From: Actinoplanes sp. DH11
GTDB lineage: Bacteria > Actinomycetota > Actinomycetes > Mycobacteriales > Micromonosporaceae
DNA: 64,000 nucleotides
Assembly: GCF_020873875.1 (NCBI RefSeq)
Contig: NZ_JAHWGU010000003.1
Coordinates: 248,001-312,000 of the forward strand
Direction of reading: 5' to 3'
The notes beneath the pieces were generated by a model. That model was given only the letters and a program-made list of their open reading frames with translations, was not told the DNA's origin and made no database searches. Below are positions 17,664 through 26,585 of this stretch, piece after piece. The number at the start of each line of letters is the position of its first letter. Position 1 is the stretch's first letter. Both the position numbers and the translations under genes were made by a program.

Positions 17664-18087
17664 AGCACTCGTCGTGGTCACGACCGTGCTGCTGGCAGTC
17701 TTCGTGTTCCAGTTCGTGTTCGCCGCGGTCGGCGCGTTCACCAGGCCGGCGGGCGACGGCGCCTACCTGCTGCACAGCGTCACCGGGATGGCGATCATCC
17801 CTGCGCTCTGCGTGCTCACCGTCCTGTTCGCGGTGCTGGCGCGTGCGCCCGGCCGGGTCGTCGGCATGACAGTGATCCCATTGGGACTGGTCATCCTGCA
17901 GGCGCTCATCGCGATGCTGGCGAACTCCTTCACCGACGCGTCCGGCTCCAGCACGACCCTGTCGCTGATCATCGGGGGGCTGCATGCGTTCAACGGCATC
18001 ATCGCGGTGCACGTCGTGGTCGGTGTCCTGCGCGAGGCCCAGAAACTGCCCGTGCCCGGGTCTGTGCTGACAGGCACGACCACATGA
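17656..18087 (+). CDS. DUF6220-like four-helix membrane protein
   Basis: A 143-aa membrane protein from ATG 17656 (MRKALVVVTTVLLAVFVFQFVFAAVG), with Shine-Dalgarno GGAGG inside the end of the preceding gene. Four hydrophobic helices; His residues in LLHSVTGMAI, GLHAFNG and AVHVVVG recall small cytochrome-b561-like or heme-handling membrane proteins, but that is only a resemblance. Start and stop overlap both neighbours, so it is a bona fide operon member between the AhpD-like and multicopper oxidase genes. Confidence 0.75.
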   Translation: MRKALVVVTTVLLAVFVFQFVFAAVGAFTRPAGDGAYLLHSVTGMAIIPALCVLTVLFAVLARAPGRVVGMTVIPLGLVILQALIAMLANSFTDASGSSTTLSLIIGGLHAFNGIIAVHVVVGVLREAQKLPVPGSVLTGTTT

Positions 18088-19919
18088 CCACCGGATCGAT
18101 CATCGCCCTGGACATCGTCATTGCGGTCCTGGCGGCCGCGAGTTGGCTGGCGGCCGGCGCAACGGCTGCCACGACAGCCCTCAGCGCCGCAGGCGTCTCC
18201 GAGCCTGCGGATACCGCAGATCACGGCAGAGCGGGGACAGCCTCCCGGCGGAGGCTCGCCATCGGGCTGGCTGTCGTCGCGGTGATCGCCATCCTTGCGC
18301 GGGTCGTCACGACGATCGTGCTGATCCGGGCCGGCTGGTGGTTCGCAGCGGAGAAGGTTCTGATCGCCGGGCCTCTGGCGCTTGCCGCGTTGCTTGTCGC
18401 AGGTCCGCGAGTGGTGCGCTGGGTGAAGGGCGGGCGACCGCCGGTGGTTGCTCTCCTCTTCGCGGGGTATGCGCAAACGGCTGCCGTGCTCGTCACGGTC
18501 CTGCACGGTTATCCGGTCTCTTCCGCTGCCGTGCTGCTCGCTTTCGGCGGAGTCGGCGGGGCCACCATGGTCACCTGGCGGCTGGCCGGGCCGCCGCCGG
18601 GCCGGGCGGTGTCGCGGGCGCCCGTCGTGGTGACCGTTGCCGTGATCACCGCCGGCCTGGTGCTCGTCGTGGCGCAGCGACCTGCTCCAGCGGTACCGCA
18701 TGCGCACGGAAGTGTCGCAGAACCCGCCGTGGCCGAACCGACCAGGCGTTTCACGCTGACGGCCGGAACGGCGACGGTGCGGGCCGATGGCCGGGAGATC
18801 GAGGCGTGGGCGTTTAACGGACAGGTTCCCGGGCCGCCGCTGACCGCCACCGTCGGCGATGTGCTCGAGGTGACGCTACGGAACCGGGACATCGATCGCG
18901 GTGTCACGTTGCACTGGCACGGCTACGACGTGCCCAACAGCCAGGACGGCGTGCCGGGTGTGACTCAGGCGGCGGTGCTGCCGGGGGAGGAGTTCGTCTA
19001 CCGGTTCCAGGCCGACCAGGCCGGCACGTACTGGTACCACACGCATGCCGTCTCGGACATCGGTGTGCGGAAAGGCCTCTACGGCGCCCTTGTCGTCCAA
19101 CCATCCGGGACGCAGGTGAGGGATCCGGCTGCGCGCGGTACGGGGATCGAGGTGATCGTGCCGGTCCACACGCTCGACGGACGTTCGCTGCCCGAAGCGG
19201 TGGAGGACACGGCGGATGCGGGGACTCCGGTGCGGTTGCGGTTGATCAACACGGACAGTACGACGCACCGGTACGCGCTCACCGGCGCCGCCTTCCGCGT
19301 CGCCGCTGTCGATGGCGTCGACCTGAACCGGCCGTCTGCCCTGCTGAACACCGCCGTGCTGATCCCGGCCGGCGGGCGCTACGACCTGACGTTCACCGCG
19401 CCTGCCACGCCCGTCGGGCTGTTCGTCGACGGCCGCGTGGTCTGGTCGACCGGGCCGGTGGCCGTACCCCCGCAGGCGTGGCCGGTGCTCGACCTGCTCA
19501 CGTACGGTGGCTCGGTGCCGAATCCGCTGCCTCGGGCGGACCGCGAGTTCACGCTCGTACTGGACCGAGGGCTCGACATGCACGGGTTTCTTCCCCGGTA
19601 TGCGCACACCGTCAACGGAGCCGCCGACCCGGACATCGCGCCGCAGGTGGTGCGCAGCGGCGAGAGCGTCGTCTTCACGATTGTCAACCGATCGCTGGTG
19701 GTGCATCCGTGGCATCTGCACGGGCATCACGTCCTGGTGCTCTCCCGTGACGGCGAGCGAGCGAGGGGGAGTCCGCTGTTGCTGGACTCGTTCGACGTCC
19801 GGCCCGGCGAAGTATGGAAGGTGGCGTTCCGGGCCGACAACCCGGGGATGTGGGCGAATCACTGCCACAACCTCGCGCACGCTGATCAGGGGATGATCCT
19901 GCATCTCCTGTACGGCTGA
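18084..19919 (+). CDS. Multicopper oxidase with N-terminal membrane domain
   Basis: A 611-aa protein, ATG 18084 overlapping the upstream stop (ATGA). About residues 1-200 contain five or six membrane helices; the rest is an extracytoplasmic three-cupredoxin-type oxidase. All copper motifs are present: HWHG, WYHTH, HPWHLHGHH and HCHNLAHADQGM, supplying T2/T3 ligands and the T1 Cys-His-Met set. Such enzymes couple oxidation of substrates or Cu(I) to O2 reduction and often act in copper tolerance. Membrane anchoring via a multi-helix domain instead of a signal peptide is uncommon; it fits function with the DUF6220-like protein. Confidence 0.92.
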   Translation: MTTGSIIALDIVIAVLAAASWLAAGATAATTALSAAGVSEPADTADHGRAGTASRRRLAIGLAVVAVIAILARVVTTIVLIRAGWWFAAEKVLIAGPLALAALLVAGPRVVRWVKGGRPPVVALLFAGYAQTAAVLVTVLHGYPVSSAAVLLAFGGVGGATMVTWRLAGPPPGRAVSRAPVVVTVAVITAGLVLVVAQRPAPAVPHAHGSVAEPAVAEPTRRFTLTAGTATVRADGREIEAWAFNGQVPGPPLTATVGDVLEVTLRNRDIDRGVTLHWHGYDVPNSQDGVPGVTQAAVLPGEEFVYRFQADQAGTYWYHTHAVSDIGVRKGLYGALVVQPSGTQVRDPAARGTGIEVIVPVHTLDGRSLPEAVEDTADAGTPVRLRLINTDSTTHRYALTGAAFRVAAVDGVDLNRPSALLNTAVLIPAGGRYDLTFTAPATPVGLFVDGRVVWSTGPVAVPPQAWPVLDLLTYGGSVPNPLPRADREFTLVLDRGLDMHGFLPRYAHTVNGAADPDIAPQVVRSGESVVFTIVNRSLVVHPWHLHGHHVLVLSRDGERARGSPLLLDSFDVRPGEVWKVAFRADNPGMWANHCHNLAHADQGMILHLLYG

Positions 19920-19926
19920 CAGGACA

Positions 19927-19941
19927 TGCGGCGCGGCCGCA
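19927..19941 (+). terminator. Short hairpin after multicopper oxidase gene
   Basis: TGCGGC and GCCGCA arms flank a 3-nt loop, 8 bp after the stop at 19919. Short but perfectly paired and well placed. Confidence 0.4.
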
Positions 19942-20080
19942 ATGAACGCGCGGGGAAAGCCGTTGAGATCGACGCTTTCCGATGTAGGCGTGCACGCGTA
20001 CGTTGCTGTGCAAGCAGATGACGGAGCGTTCGCGGCCGGCCGGGCGCCGGCTGCTGGATGCGCCGGACAGGAGGGGTGGC

Positions 20081-20851
20081 GTGCGGGGACTTGACGGTAA
20101 ACGCATTCTGGTCGCCGGCGCGGCCACCGGGATCGGGGCGGCGACCGCGCTGCGGCTCGGGCGGGAAGGGGCGCGTCTGCATCTGGGTGACCTCAACGAG
20201 AGCGGGGTCCAGGAGATCGCTGCCGAGGTGAACGCCGCCGGGGGTTCGGCCACGGCCGGCCGGTTCGACCTGGCCGACGCCGCGTCGGTGGCGGGGCTGG
20301 TCGAGTCGGCGGTCAAGCAACTCGGAGGCCTCGACGGGGTGGCGAACGTGGCGGCGGACCTGTCACCGGCCACGCTCGGCAACGACGTCGCGGTCACCGA
20401 GATGGACCCGTCGGTGTGGGAGCAGACCCTGCGGGCGAACCTCATCGGGTACGCCCTGATCAGCAAGCACGCCGTCCCGCACCTGATCGCGGCGGGCGGC
20501 GGCGCGATCGTCAACACCACGTCCGGTGCCTCGTGGGTGGGTGAGTCGACGCGTCCGGCGTACGCCGCGTCCAAAGCCGGCATCAACGCACTCACCCGGC
20601 ACATCGCCAGTGCCTACGGCAAGGACGGGATCCGGGCGAACGCGGTCAGCCCGGGCGCGGTTCTCAGCGAGACCGCGCTGGCCATGATGAGCGAGGAGTT
20701 CAAGGCGCAGATGCGCGCCGGTGTGACGGTGCCGCGGCTCGGTGTGCCCGACGATCTGGCGTCGACCATCGCCTACCTGCTCAGCGACGACACGAGCTGG
20801 GTGAGCGGTCAGGTGTGGAGTGTCAACGGGGGTGGTGGTTTCCGGGACTGA
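20081..20851 (+). CDS. Short-chain dehydrogenase/reductase
   Basis: A 256-aa SDR from GTG 20081, chosen because AGGAGGGG lies 6 nt upstream. Cofactor motif ILVAGAATGIGAATALRLG (Gly-x3-Gly-x-Gly), the NTTSGAS serine strand and catalytic YAASK are all present, and the C-terminus has the usual SPGAV and WVSGQVWSVNGGGGF. NAD(P)-dependent oxidation or reduction of an alcohol/ketone; substrate not predictable. The last 43 bp overlap the convergent lgt pseudogene. Confidence 0.9.
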   Translation: MRGLDGKRILVAGAATGIGAATALRLGREGARLHLGDLNESGVQEIAAEVNAAGGSATAGRFDLADAASVAGLVESAVKQLGGLDGVANVAADLSPATLGNDVAVTEMDPSVWEQTLRANLIGYALISKHAVPHLIAAGGGAIVNTTSGASWVGESTRPAYAASKAGINALTRHIASAYGKDGIRANAVSPGAVLSETALAMMSEEFKAQMRAGVTVPRLGVPDDLASTIAYLLSDDTSWVSGQVWSVNGGGGFRD

Positions 20852-21410
20852 GCCTCATCGAGGGTCACCGCGCCGCCGCCCGGAGCGACGCCGGGGCGAT
20901 CGGCCGTCGTGGCGAAGTAGAGTGCGGCGAGGAGGAACACCGTGGCGGCGGTGAACACGTTCACCCGGATGCCGAGGATGGTGTTCGCCGCGTCGGCACG
21001 CAGCAACTCGATCCAGAAGCGGCCGGCCGTGTAGCCCATCACGTACAGCGCGAACGCCCGGCCCCGCCGGAACCGGAACCGCGCGTCGAGCCGCCACACC
21101 AGGGCCGCCACAGCGAGGTTCCAGAGCGCCTCGTACGCGAAGGCCGGGTGGTACAACCCCGGCAGAGTTGACCCGGTGCGCAGGTCGTGCACTTCGAGAC
21201 CCCAGGGCAGCGTGGTCACCCGGCCGTACACCTCGTTGTTGAACCAGTTGCCGAGCCGCCCGATCACCTGCCCCACGCGCGCAGGCGCCGTTCCATGATC
21301 ACGGCGGCGACCGCGATGCCCGCGATGATGCACAGGGCGTAGGCGCGCACCGGGAACGGTCCCAGATGCCACACCGCCGTGGTCGGGCTGGGGACGGCTG
21401 CGAGATTCAC
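20809..21410 (-). pseudogene. lgt: lgt-like prolipoprotein diacylglyceryl transferase, deleted and frameshifted
   Basis: Two pieces of Lgt on the same strand in different frames. From GTG 21410 the product reads [20 protein letters not shown] and [25 protein letters not shown] before a stop at 21264-21266. In another frame the C-terminal half resumes at once with [29 protein letters not shown] and the last helices, ending at 20809. Compared with intact Lgt, the middle segment (around 80-90 residues, including the HGGL region and essential Arg/His) is missing and the junction shifts frame. It is therefore almost certainly inactive. A working lgt must exist elsewhere, since this step is needed for lipoprotein maturation. 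Confidence 0.85.
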
Positions 21411-21438
21411 GGTTGCGGACCGTAGTGGCCGCGAGCTG

Positions 21439-22161
21439 TCAGGAGGCTGAGAGACGAGCGACTCCGGGCCCGCGCAGGTCGGCGAGGGCGGCCCGCCGCC
21501 CGGTGACGGCCATCGCGAGCGCCTCGCCCGGACCGATGACCGCCAGCGGCCGGCCCGGGCCGGTGGCCGCGAGCGCTTCGCCCGGGCCGGTGCCCACGGG
21601 CGCCTGGCCTGAGCCGGTGGGCACGCGCCCGCCCGCCGGGCCGCTGGCCGCCGGGCCGCTGCTCCATCCCAGATCCGTCGCGGTCAGGGTCAGCCCGTCC
21701 AGCCGGCCGGGTGGCACCAGGTCCGGTGCCACGGCGGGGGAGACCAGGTGGTCGAGCAGGAGGCGCCAGTGGTCCGGGGGTACGTCGGCGGCCAGGCCCA
21801 GGGGGCGGGCGATGTCGCGCAGGTGCAGGCACGTGTCGGCGAACGGGCCCATCGGCCCGACGCGGGGTGGGTCGACCCGGTCGCCGGCGTGTGACCGGAG
21901 CAGGCCGGTCAGTTCGGTGCGCGACCGGCGGGCCAGCCGGCGGGTGATGTGGTCGACGGTCCGGGCGGTGTCGCCGCGGTACCGCAGGGAGGTGACGAAG
22001 AAGCGGCCGAAACCGACGAGCATCGGCTGGACGAGGTGCGCCGCCAGATGGTGCACCGTCCACCCCTGGCACAGGGTGGGTGCGGCCCACTGCCGGTCGT
22101 CGAGTCCGTCCAGGAAGTCGGCGATCATCAAACGGTTCGCCGTGGTCATCTCATGGATCAC
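21439..22161 (-). CDS. Mycothiol-dependent maleylpyruvate isomerase-like (DinB-type) protein
   Basis: A 240-aa protein from GTG 22161, overlapping the MarR stop (GTGA). The N-terminal domain has the typical [30 protein letters not shown]-type start, HHLAAHLVQ (metal-binding His) and [15 protein letters not shown] of the TIGR03083/MDMPI family of thiol-dependent metalloenzymes. The C-terminal part contains low-complexity repeats ([24 protein letters not shown]). Co-transcription with MarR suggests a detoxification role under MarR control; substrate unknown. Confidence 0.8.
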   Translation of the reverse strand: MIHEMTTANRLMIADFLDGLDDRQWAAPTLCQGWTVHHLAAHLVQPMLVGFGRFFVTSLRYRGDTARTVDHITRRLARRSRTELTGLLRSHAGDRVDPPRVGPMGPFADTCLHLRDIARPLGLAADVPPDHWRLLLDHLVSPAVAPDLVPPGRLDGLTLTATDLGWSSGPAASGPAGGRVPTGSGQAPVGTGPGEALAATGPGRPLAVIGPGEALAMAVTGRRAALADLRGPGVARLSAS

Positions 22162-22619
22162 GGCGTCACCGCCCGCCGCCGGACGTCCCGGTTCAGCGCG
22201 CGCAGCACGGTGAGCGCGGCCGCGATCTCGGCCGGCCCGCACTCGGCGGCCATCGAGCCCAGGTGCCGCAGTTCGTCGGCCCGGATGCGGCCGAGGAGCG
22301 CGGCGCCGGCCGGAGTCGGTTCGACGAGCACCGAGCGCCGGTGGGCCGGGTTCTCCCGGGTCCGCACGTGGCCGAGTGCGAGCAGGTCGTTGACGTGCCG
22401 TTGCACGCCCTGCCGGGTCAGGTCGAGCCGGTCGCCGATGGCCGGCACGGTCGCCGGGCCGTGCTCGGTGAGGACTTCCAGCACGGCCCGCATGCCGATG
22501 GTGACGCCGGTGGGCCGGAGCGCGGCCTCGACCACTCGTGCCGAGTTGAGCACGAGTGGCCGGACCTCGCGGAGCACGTCGTACAGGGCGGTGCCGCGAT
22601 CCGTCGACATGACAACCAT
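22158..22619 (-). CDS. MarR-family transcriptional regulator
   Basis: A 153-aa winged-helix regulator: RAVLEVLTEHGPATVPAIGDRLDLTRQGVQRHVNDLLALGHVRTRENPAHRRSVLVEPT is the classic MarR DNA-binding region. ATG 22619 (MVVMSTDRG) or ATG 22610 may be used; a perfect palindrome spans the first of these, so the second may be the real start. It is the first gene of an operon with the DinB-like protein and most likely autoregulates through the palindrome. Confidence 0.9.
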   Translation of the reverse strand: MVVMSTDRGTALYDVLREVRPLVLNSARVVEAALRPTGVTIGMRAVLEVLTEHGPATVPAIGDRLDLTRQGVQRHVNDLLALGHVRTRENPAHRRSVLVEPTPAGAALLGRIRADELRHLGSMAAECGPAEIAAALTVLRALNRDVRRRAVTP

Positions 22620-22630
22620 GTTGTCATGTC
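22606..22630. promoter_or_regulatory. Perfect 11-3-11 palindrome, probable MarR operator
   Basis: Arms GACATGACAAC (22606-22616) and GTTGTCATGTC (22620-22630) are exact reverse complements around CAT. The centre coincides with the first possible start codon of marR. Size and symmetry match MarR operators; binding would block the regulator's own transcription or translation start. TTGACC lies just upstream on the minus strand as a possible -35. Confidence 0.75.
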
Positions 22631-22648
22631 GCGCCGGTCAAGGCCAGA

Positions 22649-24271
22649 TCAGCACCAGCTCAGCGACGAGTTCGTCCGCGTCACGTTGCTGATCGTGTTG
22701 TTGCTGCCGGTGCACGGGCTCCAGGTCACGTTGGTGTTGCTCACCGACAGGTTCTGGAACCGGATGCCGCTCGACGCCGGGAACTCGGTGCGCGACGACA
22801 GCCGGATCTCGCCGCCGCCGCTGACCGTGCCGGACACCCCGGCGAGCACGCCGTTGTAGCAGTTCTCCACCAGGACGGCGTTGTTGCCGGTGTTGGCGAT
22901 GTCGACCCGGTCGATGGTGAAGCCGCCGCTCTCCGAGACGCAGAAGACACCCCGGCCACCGCCACGCGCCTTCACCGTGCCCACCTTGATGTTGTTCGGG
23001 TACGCGTCACCGACCCGCCCGTTGCGGTTGGCCATCCGGAAGGCCGCGTACCCGGTGCCGGTCCCGGCGTTCTCCGCGTCGACCGTGCCGACCGTCGCGT
23101 TGATCGTCTGGTTGAGCAGCAGGCCCGACTCGCCGACACCGCGGGCCGTCACGGTGCCGATGGTGATGCCGTCGACCCCGTACGTCTCCACCGCGTGCGA
23201 GCCGGCGCCGGAGACGTACACGTTGTCGATCCGGACGTTGCGGGTCCACTCGGCGGTGTTGCCGCGGTTGTCGATCCGCACGCCGAGGCCGCCGCTGAGC
23301 CGCATGTCGAGCTGGCCCAGCCACACGTTCGACACGTTGCGCAGGAAGATGCCGTAGATCGGGGCGCCGGTGAGGTTGAGGTACGGCACCTCGATGTTGC
23401 TGACGCCGCGCGCGTAGATCGGCGCGTAGTCGCCGCTGCCCGAACCCGTCACGTTGATCGTTCCGCAGACCGACAGCGACGTCCAGCTGGCCAGCGAGAT
23501 CCGGCTGCCGGCGGTCATCGAGCCGTTGCCGCGGACCACGACGCGCTGCATCGAGGTGCGACCGGCGGTGAGGCTGCCGATGCCGGCCTGCACGGCGGCC
23601 CGGAAGTCGGTGCCGGTGTAGACGGCGCTGCCGGCGGCGTTGCGGGCGGTCCAGGTGCTGCCGCTGGCGGTCACCTCGGACTGGAAGGTGCCGGTCCCGC
23701 AGCCGCTGGTGCTGCCGCCACCGGTGCCGACCTGGACCAGTTGCCAGCGCTGGTTGGCGCCGTCGGCGTCGGCGAACTGGGAGATGATCCCGCCGTCGGC
23801 GGTGGACCACTCCCACAGGTCGAGGGCCTTGCCGGTGTGCCGGTTGATGAACCGGACGTCACCGTTCGCGGAGTCCTTGAGGGTGAACTGCTGCCGGTTG
23901 GTGCCGTTGTCGGTGTTCTGCACCAGCTGGGTGCCGTCGGTGGCGTTCGGCATCTCCAGGATGAGCCCGCTGTGCCGGCTCTTGATCTTGTACCACCCGC
24001 TGCCGGCGTCGACGAACTGCCACTGCTGCCAGTTGCCGTCGTTGCGGGTGAACTGGGCGATCCCGGCGCCGGCGCCGGTGGCCAGGTTGTAGACGTCCAT
24101 GGCCTTGCCGCTGTGCCGGTTGACGAAGACGTACCAGGCGGCGGTGTTGATGGTGGCCGCGCCGGCCTGCTGGAGACCGACGGCCGCGCCGGCGCCGCCG
24201 AGCACGGTGACGACCAGGCCGATGAGGGCGGCCCGCCAGCGGCGGCGGGGATGGGGCGGGGATGTGGACAT
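22649..24271 (-). CDS. Secreted RICIN-lectin / parallel beta-helix protein
   Basis: A 540-aa secreted protein: Arg-rich n-region and hydrophobic core (AALIGLVVTVLGGAGAAVGL) to a signal cleavage near AGAAT, then a RICIN/CBM13 beta-trefoil (about 45-180, three repeats with VNRHSGKAMDVYN, SRHSGLILEM, NRHTGKALDLWEWS and QQWQF/RWQLV closures), a short Gly/Ser linker, and a right-handed beta-helix (about 195-540) as in pectate lyases and polygalacturonase-like proteins. No unambiguous catalytic set could be assigned. Likely binds and acts on plant polysaccharide. A LacI-type operator lies 18 bp upstream of the start. Confidence 0.87.
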   Translation of the reverse strand: MSTSPPHPRRRWRAALIGLVVTVLGGAGAAVGLQQAGAATINTAAWYVFVNRHSGKAMDVYNLATGAGAGIAQFTRNDGNWQQWQFVDAGSGWYKIKSRHSGLILEMPNATDGTQLVQNTDNGTNRQQFTLKDSANGDVRFINRHTGKALDLWEWSTADGGIISQFADADGANQRWQLVQVGTGGGSTSGCGTGTFQSEVTASGSTWTARNAAGSAVYTGTDFRAAVQAGIGSLTAGRTSMQRVVVRGNGSMTAGSRISLASWTSLSVCGTINVTGSGSGDYAPIYARGVSNIEVPYLNLTGAPIYGIFLRNVSNVWLGQLDMRLSGGLGVRIDNRGNTAEWTRNVRIDNVYVSGAGSHAVETYGVDGITIGTVTARGVGESGLLLNQTINATVGTVDAENAGTGTGYAAFRMANRNGRVGDAYPNNIKVGTVKARGGGRGVFCVSESGGFTIDRVDIANTGNNAVLVENCYNGVLAGVSGTVSGGGEIRLSSRTEFPASSGIRFQNLSVSNTNVTWSPCTGSNNTISNVTRTNSSLSWC

Positions 24272-24288
24272 GGGGATCCTTCGATTCC

Positions 24289-24300
24289 GTGAGCGCTAAC
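24289..24300 (-). promoter_or_regulatory. LacI-family operator-like site
   Basis: GTGAGCGCTAAC is a near-palindrome around AGCGCT, matching the general pattern of actinobacterial LacI-type sugar regulators. It lies just upstream of the RICIN/beta-helix gene start, where it would block transcription in the absence of inducing sugar. The 24272-24467 gap otherwise has no recognisable gene. Confidence 0.5.
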
Positions 24301-24467
24301 AATTCGGGTCTTGCCTCTGGGGTGGGAGGCCGGACCGTGCGCACAATATAGACGACCATGGATGAATAGTGTGCGTTCGACAGTTCAGTGGCTCCCCGGC
24401 GCCAAAAGGTTGCCCGAGGCATGGATCACGCCGGGAACCAACCGGGCCCGGCGACCGACTGTTGGGC

Positions 24468-26483
24468 GTGCGAAGTGAGTGGAGAACACCGGCCGTCGCC
24501 GTGGCGGCGACCGGCGCGGCCGGACTGGTCCTGGTGGCGGCGCTGCGGTTCGGTCAGGCGGTGGACGACACCGTGCTGCCCGGCATCCCGAGTGCGGGCG
24601 CGGTCACCGAGTGGACGCTGCCGGTGCTCACCACCCTGTCCCGGGTGCTCGGCGTCCTGACCGCCGGCGTGACCGTCACCGCGGCGTTCCTGCTGCCCGG
24701 CGACGGGCCCAGCGTGGCCGCGCACGGCTGGCTGCTGCTGCGGCGCGCCACCTGGCTGGCGCTGGGCTGGGCGGCCACCACGATCGCGCTTGTCGTGTTC
24801 ACCGTCTCCGACGTGCTCGCCGTCCCGGTCGGGCAGCTGAGCCGGCCGGCCGTGCTGAGCTTCGCGCTCTCCATCTCGCAGGGGCAGGCGCTGCTGCTGC
24901 AGGCCGGGCTGGCGTGTGCGGTGGCGGTGCTCAGCCGGTGCGGGGTGTCCCGGAGCCTGGCCGCGGTCACCGCCGTGCTCGCCGCCGTCGCCGTGCTGCC
25001 GCCGGTCTTCACCGGGCACGCCTCGGGTGCCGGCAACCACCAGATCGCGGTCAGCAGCCTGGCGCTGCACGTGCTCGCCGCGACCCTGTGGGTGGGCGGC
25101 CTCGCCGGTCTGCTGCTGGTCCGGCGGCACCGCCGGTTCGCGGAGACGGCGGCCCGGTACAGCCGGCTCGCCCTCGCCTGTTTCACGATGACCGCGATCA
25201 GCGGGACCGTCAGCGCCGCGGTGCGGGTGGGATCCTGGCAGGCTCTGGCCGGCTCGCGGTACGGCGTACTCGTACTCCTGAAGGTCCTCGCCCTGCTGCT
25301 CGTCGGCGTGCTCGGTGCGGCGCATCGCCGCCGCACGCTGCCTGCGTTGCGGTCCGGCCGGCGCGGGAGTTTCCTCCGCCTGGCCGCCGGTGAACTGGTG
25401 GTGCTCGGCGCGGCGATCGGGCTGGCCGTCGGCCTCTCGCGCAGCCCCACCCCGGTGCCGCAGGAACTCGTGGAACCGGATCCGCTGGTGGAACTGCTCG
25501 GCTTCGCGCAACCCGGGCCGCCGACCGCGACCCGGATGCTGGGCGACCCGCTGCCCGACATGTTCTTCCTGACCGTCGTGGTGGCCGGCATCCTCGCCTA
25601 CCTGGCCGGGGTGCTGCGGATGCGCCGCGCCGGGCACCCGTGGCCGGTCGCCCGCACCGCCTCCTTCCTCGCCGGGATGCTGCTGCTCGGGGCGGTCACC
25701 GGGCTGGGGGTGGCGCGGTACGCCTACGTGCTGTTCAGCGTCCACATGGTCCAGCACATGGTGCTGTCGATGGCGGTGCCGATCCTGCTGGTCGGCGGCG
25801 CACCGGTCACCCTGGCGCTGCGTGCCCTGCGCCGGCCCGGGGACCCGCAGGTCCGCGGCGCGCGGGAGTGGCTGCTGACCGTCCTGCACAGCCGCCCGCT
25901 GCGGGTCCTGAGTCACCCGCTCGTCGCGCTCGGCATCTACGTGGCGAGCCTGTACGGCCTCTACCTCAGCGACCTGCTCGGCACCCTGATGCGGTCCCAC
26001 CTCGGGCACCTCGCCATGCTCGGGCACTTCGTGCTCGCCGGGTACCTGCTGTTCTGGGTGCTGATCGGCGTCGACCCGGGTCGCCGCCGGGTGCATCCGG
26101 CGATGCTCGTCGTCGTGCACTTCCTGGCGATGGTCGCGCACGCCTTCTTCGGGTTCGTGCTGCTCCAGTCGACGACGGTGATCGCGGCCGGCTGGTACAC
26201 CGCCGTCCATCCGCCGTGGGCCGAGCCGCTGCTCGCCGACCAGCATCTCGGTGCGAGCCTGGCCTGGGCCTTCGGCGAGATCCCCGCGGTGGTCATCATG
26301 CTTCTTCTGGTACGGCAGTGGATCCGTTCCGACGAACGCGAACAGGCCCGCGTCGACCGGGCCGCCGACCGTGCCGAGGCCGACGGGGCGGAGGACGACC
26401 TGGCCCGGTACAACGCATTCCTCGCCGCCGCGTCCGCACCCTCCTCCCAGCCCGGCTCTTCCCAGCCCGAAGATCGGAATTAG
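24468..26483 (+). CDS. CopD/CtaG fusion: copper-handling and cytochrome oxidase assembly membrane protein
   Basis: A large integral membrane protein (671 aa from GTG 24468; start uncertain, no clear Shine-Dalgarno). The N-terminal half (about 1-320) is CopD-like with GHASGAGNHQIAVSSLALHVLAATLWVGGL and histidines expected for copper. The C-terminal half is a caa3_CtaG domain with YVLFSVHMVQHMVLSMAVPILL, HPLVALGIY, LGHLAMLGHFVLAGYLLFWVLIGVDP and WAFGEIPAVVIMLLL. Fusions of this sort are common in actinobacteria and act in copper delivery to cytochrome c oxidase. The C-terminal tail is charged and cytoplasmic. Confidence 0.88.
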   Translation: MRSEWRTPAVAVAATGAAGLVLVAALRFGQAVDDTVLPGIPSAGAVTEWTLPVLTTLSRVLGVLTAGVTVTAAFLLPGDGPSVAAHGWLLLRRATWLALGWAATTIALVVFTVSDVLAVPVGQLSRPAVLSFALSISQGQALLLQAGLACAVAVLSRCGVSRSLAAVTAVLAAVAVLPPVFTGHASGAGNHQIAVSSLALHVLAATLWVGGLAGLLLVRRHRRFAETAARYSRLALACFTMTAISGTVSAAVRVGSWQALAGSRYGVLVLLKVLALLLVGVLGAAHRRRTLPALRSGRRGSFLRLAAGELVVLGAAIGLAVGLSRSPTPVPQELVEPDPLVELLGFAQPGPPTATRMLGDPLPDMFFLTVVVAGILAYLAGVLRMRRAGHPWPVARTASFLAGMLLLGAVTGLGVARYAYVLFSVHMVQHMVLSMAVPILLVGGAPVTLALRALRRPGDPQVRGAREWLLTVLHSRPLRVLSHPLVALGIYVASLYGLYLSDLLGTLMRSHLGHLAMLGHFVLAGYLLFWVLIGVDPGRRRVHPAMLVVVHFLAMVAHAFFGFVLLQSTTVIAAGWYTAVHPPWAEPLLADQHLGASLAWAFGEIPAVVIMLLLVRQWIRSDEREQARVDRAADRAEADGAEDDLARYNAFLAAASAPSSQPGSSQPEDRN

Positions 26484-26502
26484 GTTTCACGTCACGGTGC
26501 TG

Positions 26503-26519
26503 TTGCACAATATTGGCAA
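26503..26519 (+). promoter_or_regulatory. Nur (nickel) box
   Basis: TTGCAC-AATAT-TGGCAA is an inverted repeat with 6-5-6 spacing matching the known Streptomyces Nur consensus tTGCaa-N5-ttGCAA at ten of twelve half-site positions. It overlaps the -35 of a predicted promoter for the CbiM gene, so nickel-loaded Nur would repress uptake when nickel is sufficient. Confidence 0.6.
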
Positions 26520-26542
26520 CAACCTGAGAGTGTCCTTATGCT
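26513..26542 (+). promoter_or_regulatory. Promoter of the nickel/cobalt uptake operon
   Basis: TTGGCA (26513-26518) and TATGCT (26537-26542) with an 18-nt spacer form a good vegetative promoter about 44 nt before ATG 26586. The -35 is contained in the Nur-like site. Confidence 0.55.
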
Positions 26543-26585
26543 GCGCTGAGCGGGTCCGTCGCCCGGCAGGCCACAGGAGGGCTAC

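Noticed and set aside
26484-26585. Cobalamin riboswitch before CbiM
   Set aside because: The leader after the predicted promoter is only about 40 nt and no B12-box-like element is seen; a Nur-like site explains regulation better.
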